Shown: piece by piece, positions 26,984 through 36,981 of the stretch
Position numbering within the stretch: position 1 is the first letter of the stretch
Layout: every line of letters begins with the position of its first letter
Assembly (NCBI RefSeq): GCF_000296385.1
Contig: NZ_JH815185.1
Coordinates: 780,013 to 844,012 of the forward strand
Direction: 5' to 3'
Source: Lachnoanaerobaculum sp. OBRC5-5
GTDB lineage: Bacteria > Bacillota > Clostridia > Lachnospirales > Lachnospiraceae
DNA: 64,000 nucleotides
Notes under the pieces: model-generated
The model's database searches: none
Seen by the model: the letters and a program-made list of their open reading frames with translations, nothing else
Told to the model about the DNA's origin: nothing
Made by a program: the position numbers and the translations under genes

Positions 26984-28926
26984 TATATCTCCTTTATGTT
27001 TTTCTTACCAAGTATCAATACACTTTGTTTTCCTACTTTTATAGGAGCCTTTACATTTATATTCTTTTTCCAAAGCATACTGTCATTGCCGTCACAAAGT
27101 ACTTCAAAGCCTTTATCCAAAGACTCAACTTCAAAGTCCTTATTTGAAGCATTATAAATTACTTTGACCTGACTCCACAAAGAATCCTTATCATTGTTTA
27201 CACTAAATCCTACAACCTGCTTTTGCTTCCACATATCGGTAATGTGCTTGTAGCTGTTTTCAGACTTATCACAAAGCCCCGAAATTTGTTTTCTGAGTTC
27301 AATCAGACCTTTATAGTAGTCGACAAGGTTCTTATTCTTATATGCAAGTTCCCAGTCAAGTTTGTTTATCTCAATAGGCATATTGTAGGTGTTGTCAAGT
27401 CCGCCCTTTGTTCTGCCGAATTCCTCGCCCGATAAGAAAAACAAAGTACCCTGACAAGTCATATAAATTGCGGCTGCCAGCTTGTTTAATCTCATCACCT
27501 CGTCTTTACCGGCTGTATCACTCAGTTTATCCCACAGTGTCTGATTGTCATGTGCCGAAACATATGAAACTATCTGCGAAGGTGATTTCACACCTTCAAA
27601 CTCTTTATTGTACTTCGGGTCACACCATGCACTTACACTTGCGAGTATATCGTCCTCTTTACCCATGCCGCCATTTACAAATCCGGCTTCCTTAGGTCTG
27701 AGTGCCGAGCCCTTTATAGAATCTCTTGTGTTGTCACAAAATGCTCCTATATTTTCATCTAAAAGAGCTATATTGTCTTTGTTGGCAACCTTTTTATTGT
27801 ACTCTATGGCGGTGTCCGTTGCAGACCAAGGCTCACCATAGATTATCTTTTCGCCCTTACCATATATGATATCAAGTTCTTTCCTGATATTGTTCATCAA
27901 ATCGGTATCCAGAAGTCCCATCAAATCAAAGCGAAATCCGTCAATATGATATTCTCTTGCCCAATAAAGTACGGACTCCAAGATATATTTTGAACACATG
28001 GCTCTTTCACTTGCCACATCATTGCCGCAGGCAGAGCCGTCAGATACCTTACCGTCACTGAATGCTCTGTAAAAATACCAAGGCAAAGTTCTTTGAAACC
28101 ACGAATCAAGAGAGTAAGTATGATTGTATACAACATCCATAATCACGCCAAATCCGGCTTCGTGGATCGATTGTATCATCTCCTTTATTTCGGTGATACG
28201 AACCTCACCGTGAAAAGCATCTGTAGAATATGAGCCCTCAGGTACATTATAATTTACAGGGTCATATCCCCAGTTGAAGCCCTCATCTTTAGTTTCATCC
28301 ACAGAACCGTAATCATACATCGGCATTATTTGAATATGTGTCACACCGAGTTCTTTCAGATAATCAAGTCCTGTAGGATGAATACCGTCATTATTTAATG
28401 TTGTATGCTTGCAGGTAAAAGCTTTATACTTTCCGCGGTACTCTAAAGGGAAACCTCCCGACTTATCATAAGAAAACTCTTTTACATGAAGCTCATATAC
28501 AACTCGTTCTTTATCTTTTTTCGGTGCCTTATCATTTCTCCAATCTTTAGGGTCGGTTTTTTTTAGGTTTACCGCCATACTTCTGATACCATTGACTCCG
28601 CAGGCTTTTGCATACGGGTCGGCAGTTAAAACGTCTTTAGAGTCTCTTTTTATCAAATAATCATAGTACACTTTATGAAGTTCTTTGTGTGAGTGAAAGC
28701 TCCAAACTCCCTTATCCCCTTTTTCCATAGGAATCTGCTCATACGCCTTGCCGCCGTCACCGTCTTCATAAAGATTTAGTACTACACTCTTTGCACCCGG
28801 TGACCACAGTTTAAATGTGGTCCCGTTTTCATTACATTCCACACCAATGTCGTTTCCCTCATAAATATAGTTATCAAGAAACTCCTTTGATGAGTAATAT
28901 TTTTTAAGTTCAATTATATTTTCCAT
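26983..28926 (-). CDS. pulA: Type I pullulanase
   Basis: The debranching enzyme cuts alpha-1,6 branches in maltodextrins. The type I signature YNWGYDP appears as FNWGYDPVNYNVPEGSYS. An N-terminal CBM48-like domain (about 20-110) precedes the GH13 barrel, with MDVVYNHT, DGFRFDLMGLLD, IIYGEPWSA and VSAHDNQTLWDKL. There is no signal peptide, so it acts inside the cell on imported branched oligosaccharides. It follows malG by 2 bp. With 647 residues it is a compact version lacking surface-anchoring modules. Confidence 0.94.
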   Translation of the reverse strand: MENIIELKKYYSSKEFLDNYIYEGNDIGVECNENGTTFKLWSPGAKSVVLNLYEDGDGGKAYEQIPMEKGDKGVWSFHSHKELHKVYYDYLIKRDSKDVLTADPYAKACGVNGIRSMAVNLKKTDPKDWRNDKAPKKDKERVVYELHVKEFSYDKSGGFPLEYRGKYKAFTCKHTTLNNDGIHPTGLDYLKELGVTHIQIMPMYDYGSVDETKDEGFNWGYDPVNYNVPEGSYSTDAFHGEVRITEIKEMIQSIHEAGFGVIMDVVYNHTYSLDSWFQRTLPWYFYRAFSDGKVSDGSACGNDVASERAMCSKYILESVLYWAREYHIDGFRFDLMGLLDTDLMNNIRKELDIIYGKGEKIIYGEPWSATDTAIEYNKKVANKDNIALLDENIGAFCDNTRDSIKGSALRPKEAGFVNGGMGKEDDILASVSAWCDPKYNKEFEGVKSPSQIVSYVSAHDNQTLWDKLSDTAGKDEVMRLNKLAAAIYMTCQGTLFFLSGEEFGRTKGGLDNTYNMPIEINKLDWELAYKNKNLVDYYKGLIELRKQISGLCDKSENSYKHITDMWKQKQVVGFSVNNDKDSLWSQVKVIYNASNKDFEVESLDKGFEVLCDGNDSMLWKKNINVKAPIKVGKQSVLILGKKNIKEI

Positions 28927-28928
28927 TA

Positions 28929-29798
28929 TTATCCCTTAACAGCACCTGAAATACCGTCTACATAGTACTTCTGCATGAATAAGAATAAGAGTGCAATCGG
29001 AATGGAAATAAGCACCGCTCCGGCAGCAAAGCTTGTGTACCAGCTGTCGATATATTCTTTTTCAAGCATCTTCCAAAGTCCTATAGCTATCGTATACTGA
29101 TCGGAGTTTGCTCTGCATATAACTCTCGCAAAGATAAAGTCAAGCCATGGTCCCATAAATGATGTTAAGACAGTATATACAATAATAGGTTTACTAAGCG
29201 GTAATGTAATCTTATAAAAAATCTGCCATCTGGTACATCCGTCCAAAAGTGCCGCCTCATCTATCGCTGCAGGAATTGTATCAAAAAATCCCTTTGCAAT
29301 CTGGAATCCAAGCCCTGCACCTCCGGAGTAACATAGAATAAGTGCCAATTTAATAAGATTTCCCTCAGTAAGTCCCATTGCCTTTAATATAAAGTACACA
29401 GCAATCATTGACATGAATCCCGGGAAGAGTCCTAGTACCATTGCCATGTTCATATAAGGCTTTCTGAGTTTAAACTTTATTCTTGAAAGGCAGTATGAAA
29501 CTGCAAGTACATAAAATGCCGACAATATACATGAACATATTGCGATAAACAAGGTGTTCATAAACATCTGCGGGAAGTTTAATATAGTTGTATCACTAAA
29601 CAGCTTTGCATAGTTGTCAAGTGTAAACGCCTTTGGCAAGAAGGTTGATACATATGATCCCTTTTCCGCTCTGAAGCTTGTTAAAACTACCCAGAATATA
29701 GGGAAAAGCCAAATAACTGCCAATATAGCAAGAACGATATGTACAACAGTATTGTTTATCATTCTCTTTTTCTTTGCAGATTGAAATTGCTTTGCCAT
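28929..29798 (-). CDS. malG: Maltodextrin ABC transporter permease MalG
   Basis: This inner-membrane permease has six predicted helices and the EAA loop EAALLDGCTRWQIFYKITLP (about residue 190), which contacts the ATPase. The 289-residue length matches MalG. No ATPase gene is encoded in the operon, so a shared MsmK/MalK-type ATPase elsewhere in the genome must energise it, as is common in Firmicutes. Confidence 0.93.
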   Translation of the reverse strand: MAKQFQSAKKKRMINNTVVHIVLAILAVIWLFPIFWVVLTSFRAEKGSYVSTFLPKAFTLDNYAKLFSDTTILNFPQMFMNTLFIAICSCILSAFYVLAVSYCLSRIKFKLRKPYMNMAMVLGLFPGFMSMIAVYFILKAMGLTEGNLIKLALILCYSGGAGLGFQIAKGFFDTIPAAIDEAALLDGCTRWQIFYKITLPLSKPIIVYTVLTSFMGPWLDFIFARVICRANSDQYTIAIGLWKMLEKEYIDSWYTSFAAGAVLISIPIALLFLFMQKYYVDGISGAVKG

Positions 29799-29800
29799 AA

Positions 29801-31180
29801 TTAGAATCCTCCCTCTTCCTTATATGATTTACTGTTTCTGTAAGTGAACAGTGCACCGATTGCCAAAATAACAAATGTCATAATACCGATAACCGCACCG
29901 ATATTGTAATACTGTTTGTCAATTGTCAACTTATAAAGCCATGTAACCAAAAGGTCTGTCTTACCTGCTGTTGAAGAGAGGTCTGTAACAGGATCTCCTC
30001 CCGACAAGAGATAGATAACATTGAAGTTGTTGATATTACCTGTAAATGTAACTATCAAATAAGGTGTTGTAACATAGAGCATGTAAGGTAATGTAATCTT
30101 TGTAAATGTCTGTATTGCATTTGCCCCGTCAACTCTTGCCGCCTCATAAAGATCCTCAGGGATATTTTGCAATACACCTGTAAGCTGAAGTAAGGTATAC
30201 GGTACGCCTACCCAGATATTTATGATGATAACGGTCACTCTTGCCCAAGTAGGATCAGTAAAGAAAGGAAGACTCTTATCACTTGCTATAAGTCCCAAGT
30301 TTCTGAGAAGTACATTTAGTGCACCTTCAGGCTGTAACATTGTACGCATGATAAGAAGTGATACGAACATAGGAACCGCACATGAAAGCACGAAGCAAAA
30401 TCTCCAAAATCCCTTTGCTCTTGTTCCTTTTCTGTTTATAAGTAGTGATAAAATCATTCCGAAAATATAGTTACTGAATGTTGCAAAGAATGCCCAGATA
30501 ACTGTCCATGCAAGCACCGACCAGAATGTACTTCCAAGAATACTTTTTGAATCAAACAAAGTCTTGAAATTATCAAGTCCAACCCAATCAAACAGCATTA
30601 AATGGTTGTCTATACGGCTGTAGTTTGTAAATGCCATACAGATCATAAATACTAAAGGAAGTATTGTAAATATAAATACAAATGCTGTAGGCGGAGTCAT
30701 AAACAAACGATACAAATTTTCATTTAAAAGTGTTTTCAGATCCTCTGCAAAGTTATTTACATGTTTACCCTCTTTGCGAAGACATTCAGCTTTGTATGCG
30801 CTCTTTAATGTACCTCTCCAGATAACTACCATAAGAACGGTAATCAAAATTGCGGCCACACCGTACAGCAATATAAGTATGGACTGGTCGCCCTTTGTAT
30901 AGGTGTAAATCTGCTTTGCCTCATCCCATACTTCCTGCTGCTCTACGCTTCCAAGTGTTCGTAGACCCGCTATAAAGCCGATTCCGTTTACAAACATAAA
31001 GACAAGATATGCGATCTCTATAAAAAGATATATAAGTCCTTTTATAACCTGTCCGTTTACTATATTTCCGAATCCCATAAGGATCATGGAAAGCTTCGTT
31101 GATAATCCGCCCTCTTTTATTGCATTGGTGCAAGTGTATGGAGTCGGAAATTCATTAACTCTTTTTTTAAATAAACCCAT
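29801..31180 (-). CDS. malF: Maltodextrin ABC transporter permease MalF
   Basis: The 459-residue membrane protein is longer than average because it has an N-terminal region with two extra hydrophobic segments (about 30-70 and 100-120) before the core permease domain. The EAA loop reads EAARVDGANAIQTFTKITLP (about 370). Paired with MalG and MalE it forms the importer. It follows malE by 12 bp. Confidence 0.92.
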   Translation of the reverse strand: MGLFKKRVNEFPTPYTCTNAIKEGGLSTKLSMILMGFGNIVNGQVIKGLIYLFIEIAYLVFMFVNGIGFIAGLRTLGSVEQQEVWDEAKQIYTYTKGDQSILILLYGVAAILITVLMVVIWRGTLKSAYKAECLRKEGKHVNNFAEDLKTLLNENLYRLFMTPPTAFVFIFTILPLVFMICMAFTNYSRIDNHLMLFDWVGLDNFKTLFDSKSILGSTFWSVLAWTVIWAFFATFSNYIFGMILSLLINRKGTRAKGFWRFCFVLSCAVPMFVSLLIMRTMLQPEGALNVLLRNLGLIASDKSLPFFTDPTWARVTVIIINIWVGVPYTLLQLTGVLQNIPEDLYEAARVDGANAIQTFTKITLPYMLYVTTPYLIVTFTGNINNFNVIYLLSGGDPVTDLSSTAGKTDLLVTWLYKLTIDKQYYNIGAVIGIMTFVILAIGALFTYRNSKSYKEEGGF

Positions 31181-31192
31181 AACATTTACCCC

Positions 31193-32431
31193 TTAATTTA
31201 ATCCGTTACTGTTCATTGCAGCATTCATTGCTTCTGTCTGTTCTTTGGCATTATCATGTGTCACGCTCTTATTTCTTATTCCCTTACCCATGTTCTCAAC
31301 CGGACTCCAACAATTGCTCATAGCCGCTACGAAAGGCTGAAGTATTGAAGTACTGTTAAAAGTATTATTCTGTGCCTCAACAAGTGCATCTGCGGCAATC
31401 TCAGGTTCTTTTAAAAGTTCTGTATTACATGGGATAACGTTTCTAAGCTCATAGTGAGATTTTTGCGCTTCCTCACTTCCAAGATATACTGCAAGTGCAA
31501 CCGCCTGTTCCATATGTTCACTGTGTGCATTTACACCTATTGCTTTTGAACCTGCATATGCAAGCATCTGCTTTTGTTCACCGTTTATATTGAAGGTAGG
31601 AAGTGAAGTAACACCCATCTTATCTCCAAGTGCTTCTTTGATGGCATTTGCATCCCATGAACCTGTAAACATTGCACTTACGCTGCCGTCACGTAGTCCC
31701 GCAAGTGCCGAACCGTCAGCATCAATTTTGAAATTAGGATTTGCTGCAAGATCTATAACATAATTTGTAACATCTACAGCCTTGTCGCCTCCGAAGTCAA
31801 CACCCTTTGACTCATCGTTTTCATTTCCGAACAATGTACATCCGTTTCCAAGATAGAATGCAGGGAGATACCACGAATTTCCTAAAGGAAAAGACACCGT
31901 TCCTTTATTTAACATTGTATCAAGATTTTTTACATCATCATCAGAAAATACCGATTTGTCATAGAACATATACCATGTATTTGTTGTAAAAGGTACACCG
32001 TAGATCTCATTATCTACTGTCAGTGAATTCAAAAGCTCTTTTGAATTTGTTGACTCTATTTCTTCTTTATACTTACCGCCAAACTTTACTATAGCTTTTG
32101 CATCTATAAGATTAGTCAAATGATCGTTTGCATACATAAATACATCTGCACTTGCTTCCGGGTCCTGTGACACCTGGTCTGTAGCTGTGGCCTCATCCGC
32201 AACACCATAGACAAATGTTATATCCCACTCCGGATGTTCGCTTGCAAATTTTTTGCACATTGTCTGAAGCCACTCACCACTGTCTTTTGACTGATCTTCA
32301 GACGGTGACCATACCATCAGTCTGACTTTCTCTACTCCGGCTGAGCTTTTACTGCCGGCACATGCGGTCAGCCCTACTCCCAGAGTCAAAGCCATGATTC
32401 CTGTTAGAAATCTTTTAAGACTTCCTACCAT
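31193..32431 (-). CDS. malE: Maltodextrin-binding lipoprotein MalE
   Basis: This is the solute-binding component of the importer. The lipobox LTAC (about residues 21-24) marks lipid anchoring to the outer face of the membrane. The mature part shows the family-1 fold, with RLMVWSPSEDQ, EIYGVPFTTNTWYMFYDKSVF and AMFTGSWDANAIKEA. AGGAGG lies upstream of the ATG. It is first in the operon; the promoter is at 32479-32507 and a divergent LacI regulator lies at 32694. Confidence 0.94.
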   Translation of the reverse strand: MVGSLKRFLTGIMALTLGVGLTACAGSKSSAGVEKVRLMVWSPSEDQSKDSGEWLQTMCKKFASEHPEWDITFVYGVADEATATDQVSQDPEASADVFMYANDHLTNLIDAKAIVKFGGKYKEEIESTNSKELLNSLTVDNEIYGVPFTTNTWYMFYDKSVFSDDDVKNLDTMLNKGTVSFPLGNSWYLPAFYLGNGCTLFGNENDESKGVDFGGDKAVDVTNYVIDLAANPNFKIDADGSALAGLRDGSVSAMFTGSWDANAIKEALGDKMGVTSLPTFNINGEQKQMLAYAGSKAIGVNAHSEHMEQAVALAVYLGSEEAQKSHYELRNVIPCNTELLKEPEIAADALVEAQNNTFNSTSILQPFVAAMSNCWSPVENMGKGIRNKSVTHDNAKEQTEAMNAAMNSNGLN

Positions 32432-32478
32432 AATCTTACTACCTCCTGATTGAATTTTCGTATTGTTTCGTTAATGTA

Positions 32479-32507
32479 AATATATATCTTTTTTAATTCC
32501 CAGTCAA
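32479..32507 (-). promoter_or_regulatory. Promoter of the maltodextrin operon
   Basis: TTGACT (32502-32507) and TATATT (32479-32484) with a 17-bp spacer. The downstream leader contains CGAAAC and ACGAAAA motifs that could be LacI-family half-sites, but I see no clean palindrome. Confidence 0.7.
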
Positions 32508-32622
32508 TAAATTTTCATATTTTCTTTATGTTTTTAAAGCCCGAAAATAAAGCTGTATACAGTATTCAAGAAATTTCGTTTTGTTTCCAAAATTCTTGAA
32601 AAATGCCATATTATGTTCTTTG

Positions 32623-32651
32623 TTGCTTTTTACCATTTTATTCTATATAAT
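32623..32651 (+). promoter_or_regulatory. Promoter of the LacI-family regulator gene
   Basis: TTGCTT (32623-32628), 17-bp spacer and TATAAT (32646-32651), divergent from the malE promoter with about 115 bp between the two -35 boxes. Confidence 0.7.
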
Positions 32652-32693
32652 AATATAAAAATGATTTTCTTTTATATGAAAGGATATTAAATT

Positions 32694-33716
32694 ATGACCA
32701 CAATACAGGATATTGCTGATAAATTAGGCATTTCCAAGAGTACTGTGTCAAAGGCATTAAATGATGCACCTGATGTTAGCGAAACTTTACGCAAACAAGT
32801 TCTTGAAACTGCTGTTGCATTGGATTATACAAAATTGAGGCGATATAAAAAGCCGATTAAAAAAATCTGTATTTTAATAGAAAGAGAAAATATAGAGTAT
32901 TTGGAACCACATCACTTTGCTTATGATATTATCATCGGTTTTCGTCAGCTTGCAGAGCCTGCAGGCTTTGAGGTGGAAACAGTGCCTGTTGATACCGATT
33001 TTCAAAAAAATACGACATATGATATCTTTATGCTTGAACATGATTATGCAGGTTCATTTGTACTGGGATTCTCACTACATGATCCTTGGATTAATGATTT
33101 TAAAGACAGTCATACTCCTGCCGTACTTTTTGACAACTATGTTACCGGTAATCCGTCTACCGCCTATGTCGGCATTGACAATAGTGAAGGAATGGAGCTG
33201 ATTCTTGATCATCTTACAAATCTCGGTCATAAAAAAATAGCTTATCTTAGCGGTTCACTCGGATCCTATGTACTTCAAATGAGACATGCGGCTTTTTTAC
33301 ATGCTATGCATAGTCATGGTTATAAAACTACACCTGAAAACACAGGCTGTTCTTACTATCTGTCTGAGTGTATAGAAAAGCATCTACCAAGATTTTTGGA
33401 AGCCGGAATGACTGCTATAATCTGCAGCCATGATAATATTGCAGCCGCATCAATAACTCAGTGCGAGCAGCTTGGCTATAAAGTTCCTGAAGATATAAGT
33501 ATTATCGGATTTGATGATTTGCCTATAGCGGCGTACACATCACCGCCCCTTACTACAATAAAACAGGACAGAATAGAGCTTGGAAAAAGCGGATTCTTTG
33601 CCCTCTCAAGTCTTTTAAGCAATATACCAATCAGTACTTTTTTACTTCATGCAAAGCTTATTGAAAGAAAAACAACATCAAAAGTCTGTACAGGCAAAAA
33701 AAGCGACGATCTGTGA
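32694..33716 (+). CDS. LacI-family transcriptional regulator (MalR-like)
   Basis: The N-terminal helix-turn-helix reads TIQDIADKLGISKSTVSKALNDAPDVSE, followed by a periplasmic-binding-protein-like effector domain (SIIGFDDLPIAAYTSPPLTTI). At 340 residues the length is typical. The divergent position beside malE makes control of the maltodextrin operon the obvious role; the inducer is probably a maltodextrin. AAAGGA precedes the ATG. A bidirectional terminator overlaps its stop codon. Confidence 0.92.
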   Translation: MTTIQDIADKLGISKSTVSKALNDAPDVSETLRKQVLETAVALDYTKLRRYKKPIKKICILIERENIEYLEPHHFAYDIIIGFRQLAEPAGFEVETVPVDTDFQKNTTYDIFMLEHDYAGSFVLGFSLHDPWINDFKDSHTPAVLFDNYVTGNPSTAYVGIDNSEGMELILDHLTNLGHKKIAYLSGSLGSYVLQMRHAAFLHAMHSHGYKTTPENTGCSYYLSECIEKHLPRFLEAGMTAIICSHDNIAAASITQCEQLGYKVPEDISIIGFDDLPIAAYTSPPLTTIKQDRIELGKSGFFALSSLLSNIPISTFLLHAKLIERKTTSKVCTGKKSDDL

Positions 33717-33740
33717 TAACGCGGAAAGTCGCTTTTTATT
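33697..33740. terminator. Bidirectional terminator between lacI-type gene and pflA
   Basis: AAAGCGAC...GTCGCTTT is flanked by A-rich and T-rich runs on both sides, so it can end transcription from either convergent gene. It starts inside the last codons of the regulator. Confidence 0.75.
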
Positions 33741-34480
33741 TAGTTATATTTTTTCGTATCAAGTATCCTGTTGGCATTTTCTATCCTTTCCTTCGTAGGC
33801 GGATCAATACCTTCAAGCTTATACTCAATTCCCAGATTATCCCATTTATGTCTTCCCAATGTGTGGTATGGCAATACTTCCACCTTCTCCAAATTTTTTA
33901 AAGAAGAAATAAATTCCTTAAGTTTAATAAGATCCTCATCATAATCACTTCTTTCAGGTACCAAAACATGACGAATCCACATCCTTTTTCCCATTTCGTC
34001 CATTGTTTTTGCCATTTCAAGAATATGATCGTTTTTCATACCTGTTATAATTTCATGTCTTTTGTTATTTATCTCCTTTATATCAAGCATAATAAGATCC
34101 GTATATTGCATTAAAATCTTGAACTTTTCAAAAAACTTTGAATCTTTACTGAAAGGTCCTCCGGCAGTATCAAGACAGGTATTTACTCCATTTTCTTTAC
34201 ACAGTTTAAAAAGCTCTATTACAAAATCTATCTGTAGTAAGGGTTCTCCACCACTTACGGTAATCCCGCCGTTGTCCTTCCAATACGGCTTATATCTTAT
34301 TGCCTTGTCAAACACTTCCTGAGCACTGAATATCTGATTTTCCTTTGTAGACCAGGTGTCCGGATTGTGACAGAACTGACACCTCATAGGACAGCCTTGT
34401 ACAAATACAACAAATCTGACCCCCGGACCGTCCACCAGCCCGAATGTCTCAAATGAGTGTATATTTCCTCTTACTTCCAT
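33740..34480 (-). CDS. pflA: Pyruvate formate-lyase activating enzyme
   Basis: This radical SAM enzyme installs the glycyl radical on PflB. The iron-sulfur motif CPMRCQFCHNPD (C-x3-C-x2-C, about residues 30-37) and the GGEPL SAM-binding motif are present. The protein has 246 residues, starts MEVRGNIHSFETFGLVDGPGVR as in other PflA proteins, and lacks a second cluster domain. It follows pflB on the same strand. Confidence 0.95.
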   Translation of the reverse strand: MEVRGNIHSFETFGLVDGPGVRFVVFVQGCPMRCQFCHNPDTWSTKENQIFSAQEVFDKAIRYKPYWKDNGGITVSGGEPLLQIDFVIELFKLCKENGVNTCLDTAGGPFSKDSKFFEKFKILMQYTDLIMLDIKEINNKRHEIITGMKNDHILEMAKTMDEMGKRMWIRHVLVPERSDYDEDLIKLKEFISSLKNLEKVEVLPYHTLGRHKWDNLGIEYKLEGIDPPTKERIENANRILDTKKYN

Positions 34481-34497
34481 ATTTCCTCCAAAAGCTA

Positions 34498-34530
34498 AAG
34501 GCTATGCAAAGTAAACTTCACATAGCCAAA
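34498..34530 (-). terminator. Hairpin between pflB and pflA
   Basis: GGCTATGtGAAGTT / ACTTtgCATAGCC forms a stable stem followed by only a weak T-run. It is probably a partial terminator or RNA-processing site that lowers pflA relative to pflB. Confidence 0.5.
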
Positions 34531-34547
34531 TATCAAATCAGTTTATA

Positions 34548-36788
34548 TTATAGCTTATCGTGGCATGTTCTGGCGATAACGTCAAGCTGCTGCTCTCTTG
34601 TGAGGTCGATAAACTTAACGGCATATCCTGAAACTCTTATTGTGAAGTTTGCATACTCCTCCTTCTCAGGATGTTCCATAGCATCTATAAGTTTTTCAGT
34701 ACCGAAAACATTTACATTGAGGTGATGCGCTCCCTGATCAAAATATCCGTCCATTACCTGAGTAAGGTTTTTCTTTTGTTCATCCTCACCATGTCCGAGA
34801 GCTGACGGATTAATAGTCTGAGTATTTGAAATACCGTCAAGTGCATACTCATACGGAAGCTTTGTAAGTGAATTAAGTGAAGCTAAAAGGCCGTTTTTTT
34901 CTGCACCGTAGCTTGGATTTGCTCCGGGAGCCAGTGGCTCTCCCGCCTTTCTTCCGTCAGGCATGCTTCCTGTCGCCTTACCGTATACTACATTTGAAGT
35001 AATTGTAAGTATGGATGTTGTTGCTTCCGAATTTCTGTATGTATGTCTTTTCTTAATCTTTTTAAGGAAAGTCTTTAAAAGCCATACCGCAATATCATCG
35101 GCTCTGTCATCATCATTTCCGTATCTTGGGAAATCACCTGTTGTCTCATAGTCAACCACTATTCCGTTTTCATCACGTATTGTCTTTACCTTGGCATATT
35201 TGATTGCACAAAGTGAATCTACTACATGTGAAAATCCTGCAATACCTGTTGCAAATGTTCTTCTGACATCGGTATCTATAAGTGCCATCTCGGCAGCCTC
35301 ATAATAATACTTATCATGCATATATTGAATAAGATTTAATGTATTTACATAAAGTCCTGCCAGCCAGTCCATCATTACATCATATTTCTCCATTACCTCA
35401 TCATAATCAAGGTATTCAGATGTTATAGGTCTGTAAGCCGGTCCGACCTGCTCTTTTGACTTTGCATCCACACCGCCGTTTATAGAATAAAGTAGGCATT
35501 TTGCAAGATTTGCTCTTGCTCCGAAGAACTGCATTTCCTTTCCTGTTTCTGTCGCCGATACACAGCAACATATAGAATAATCATCACCCCATACCGGACG
35601 CATTACATCATCATTTTCATACTGTACAGAGCTTGTTCTTATAGAAATAGCTGATGCATACTCTTTAAATGCCTTTGGAAGTCTGCTTGAATAAAGTACG
35701 GTAAGGTTCGGCTCCGGTGAAGGTCCCATATTCTCAAGTGTATGTAAGAACCTGAAATCATTCTTTGTAACCATCGACCTTCCGTCCATACCGAGTCCTG
35801 CCATCTCAAGTGTAGCCCAAACCGGATCGCCTGAGAAAAGCTGATTGTAAGAAGGAATTCTGGCAAATTTTACCATTCTGAACTTCATTACAAGGTGATC
35901 TATCAACTCCTGTGCTTCACTTTCTGTAAGTTTTCCTGCCTTTAAATCTCTTTCAATGTAAATATCAAGAAATGTTGAAATTCTTCCGACACTCATTGCC
36001 GCACCGTTTTGTGTCTTTATAGCCGAAAGGTATCCGAAGTATAACCACTGTACAGCCTCTCTTGCATCCTTTGCAGGTTTTGAAATATCAAATCCGTATG
36101 CTGCAGCCATTTCCTTCATCTGTTTAAGAGCCTCTATCTGCATTCCAAGTTCGTCTCTTTGACGGATTATTTCATCAAACATTGTACCGTCGCCACAATT
36201 TTCCAAATCTTCCTGTTTCTTTTCTATAAGAAAATCTATTCCATAGAGGGCAACCCTTCTGTAATCTCCTACAATTCTTCCCCTACCGTATGTATCAGGA
36301 AGTCCTGTAATTATCTTATTATGCCTTGCCGCATGCATTTCAGGTGTATAAGCCTCAAACACTGCCTGATTATGAGTCCTGTGATATTCTGTAAATATCT
36401 TATGGAACTTCTCATTTGTCTGATAGCCGTAAGTACTTGCAGCCTGCTCTGCCATCTTGATACCACCAAAAGGCATAAAAGCTCTCTTTAAAGGTTTATC
36501 TGTTTGAAGTCCTACAACCTTTTCAAGATCTTTCAAATCTTTATTGATATATCCCGGTCCATAGGCAGTTAGAGTCGAAACAACTTCAGTCTCCATATCA
36601 AGAACTCCGCCTTTAGCTCTTTCCTCTTTTTGGAGTCTTGAAAGCTCACCCCAAAGCTTGTTTGTAGCTTCTGTAGGACCCTCCAGGAAACTCTCGTCTC
36701 CATCGTATATTGTATAATTATTTTGTATAAAATCACGTACATCTATATCGTCACGCCATTTTCTTCCCTTAAAACCATCCCAGCACAT
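34548..36788 (-). CDS. pflB: Formate C-acetyltransferase (pyruvate formate-lyase)
   Basis: The enzyme converts pyruvate and CoA to acetyl-CoA and formate during anaerobic growth. The glycyl radical site is in [10 protein letters not shown] near the C-terminus, and the adjacent active-site cysteines lie in [12 protein letters not shown]. The 746 residues are typical of PflB. A promoter is at 36848-36876, and AGGAGG-like sequence precedes the ATG. Confidence 0.96.
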   Translation of the reverse strand: MCWDGFKGRKWRDDIDVRDFIQNNYTIYDGDESFLEGPTEATNKLWGELSRLQKEERAKGGVLDMETEVVSTLTAYGPGYINKDLKDLEKVVGLQTDKPLKRAFMPFGGIKMAEQAASTYGYQTNEKFHKIFTEYHRTHNQAVFEAYTPEMHAARHNKIITGLPDTYGRGRIVGDYRRVALYGIDFLIEKKQEDLENCGDGTMFDEIIRQRDELGMQIEALKQMKEMAAAYGFDISKPAKDAREAVQWLYFGYLSAIKTQNGAAMSVGRISTFLDIYIERDLKAGKLTESEAQELIDHLVMKFRMVKFARIPSYNQLFSGDPVWATLEMAGLGMDGRSMVTKNDFRFLHTLENMGPSPEPNLTVLYSSRLPKAFKEYASAISIRTSSVQYENDDVMRPVWGDDYSICCCVSATETGKEMQFFGARANLAKCLLYSINGGVDAKSKEQVGPAYRPITSEYLDYDEVMEKYDVMMDWLAGLYVNTLNLIQYMHDKYYYEAAEMALIDTDVRRTFATGIAGFSHVVDSLCAIKYAKVKTIRDENGIVVDYETTGDFPRYGNDDDRADDIAVWLLKTFLKKIKKRHTYRNSEATTSILTITSNVVYGKATGSMPDGRKAGEPLAPGANPSYGAEKNGLLASLNSLTKLPYEYALDGISNTQTINPSALGHGEDEQKKNLTQVMDGYFDQGAHHLNVNVFGTEKLIDAMEHPEKEEYANFTIRVSGYAVKFIDLTREQQLDVIARTCHDKL

Positions 36789-36847
36789 AAGTACCTCCTT
36801 TTAAAATAAACAAATTAGTTAGGCTTTACTAACCTCTTTATATCCTG

Positions 36848-36876
36848 ATAATATCACCATTAAATTTATTATTCAA
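36848..36876 (-). promoter_or_regulatory. pflB promoter
   Basis: TTGAAT (36871-36876) and TATTAT (36848-36853) are 17 bp apart, about 60 bp before the pflB ATG. Confidence 0.6.
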
Positions 36877-36909
36877 GCCATATTTGTTAAATTTTTCTCA
36901 TGTTTCCAA

Positions 36910-36950
36910 TAAAAAACAATTCCTAGCTGTTTACTGGGAATTGTTCTGAT
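36910..36950 (-). terminator. Terminator of the thiamine salvage operon
   Basis: AACAATTCC...GGAATTGTT followed by TTTTATT on the minus strand, about 35 bp past the cytX stop. Confidence 0.8.
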
Positions 36951-36981
36951 ATTTATACATTATTCTATTATACTTTTATCT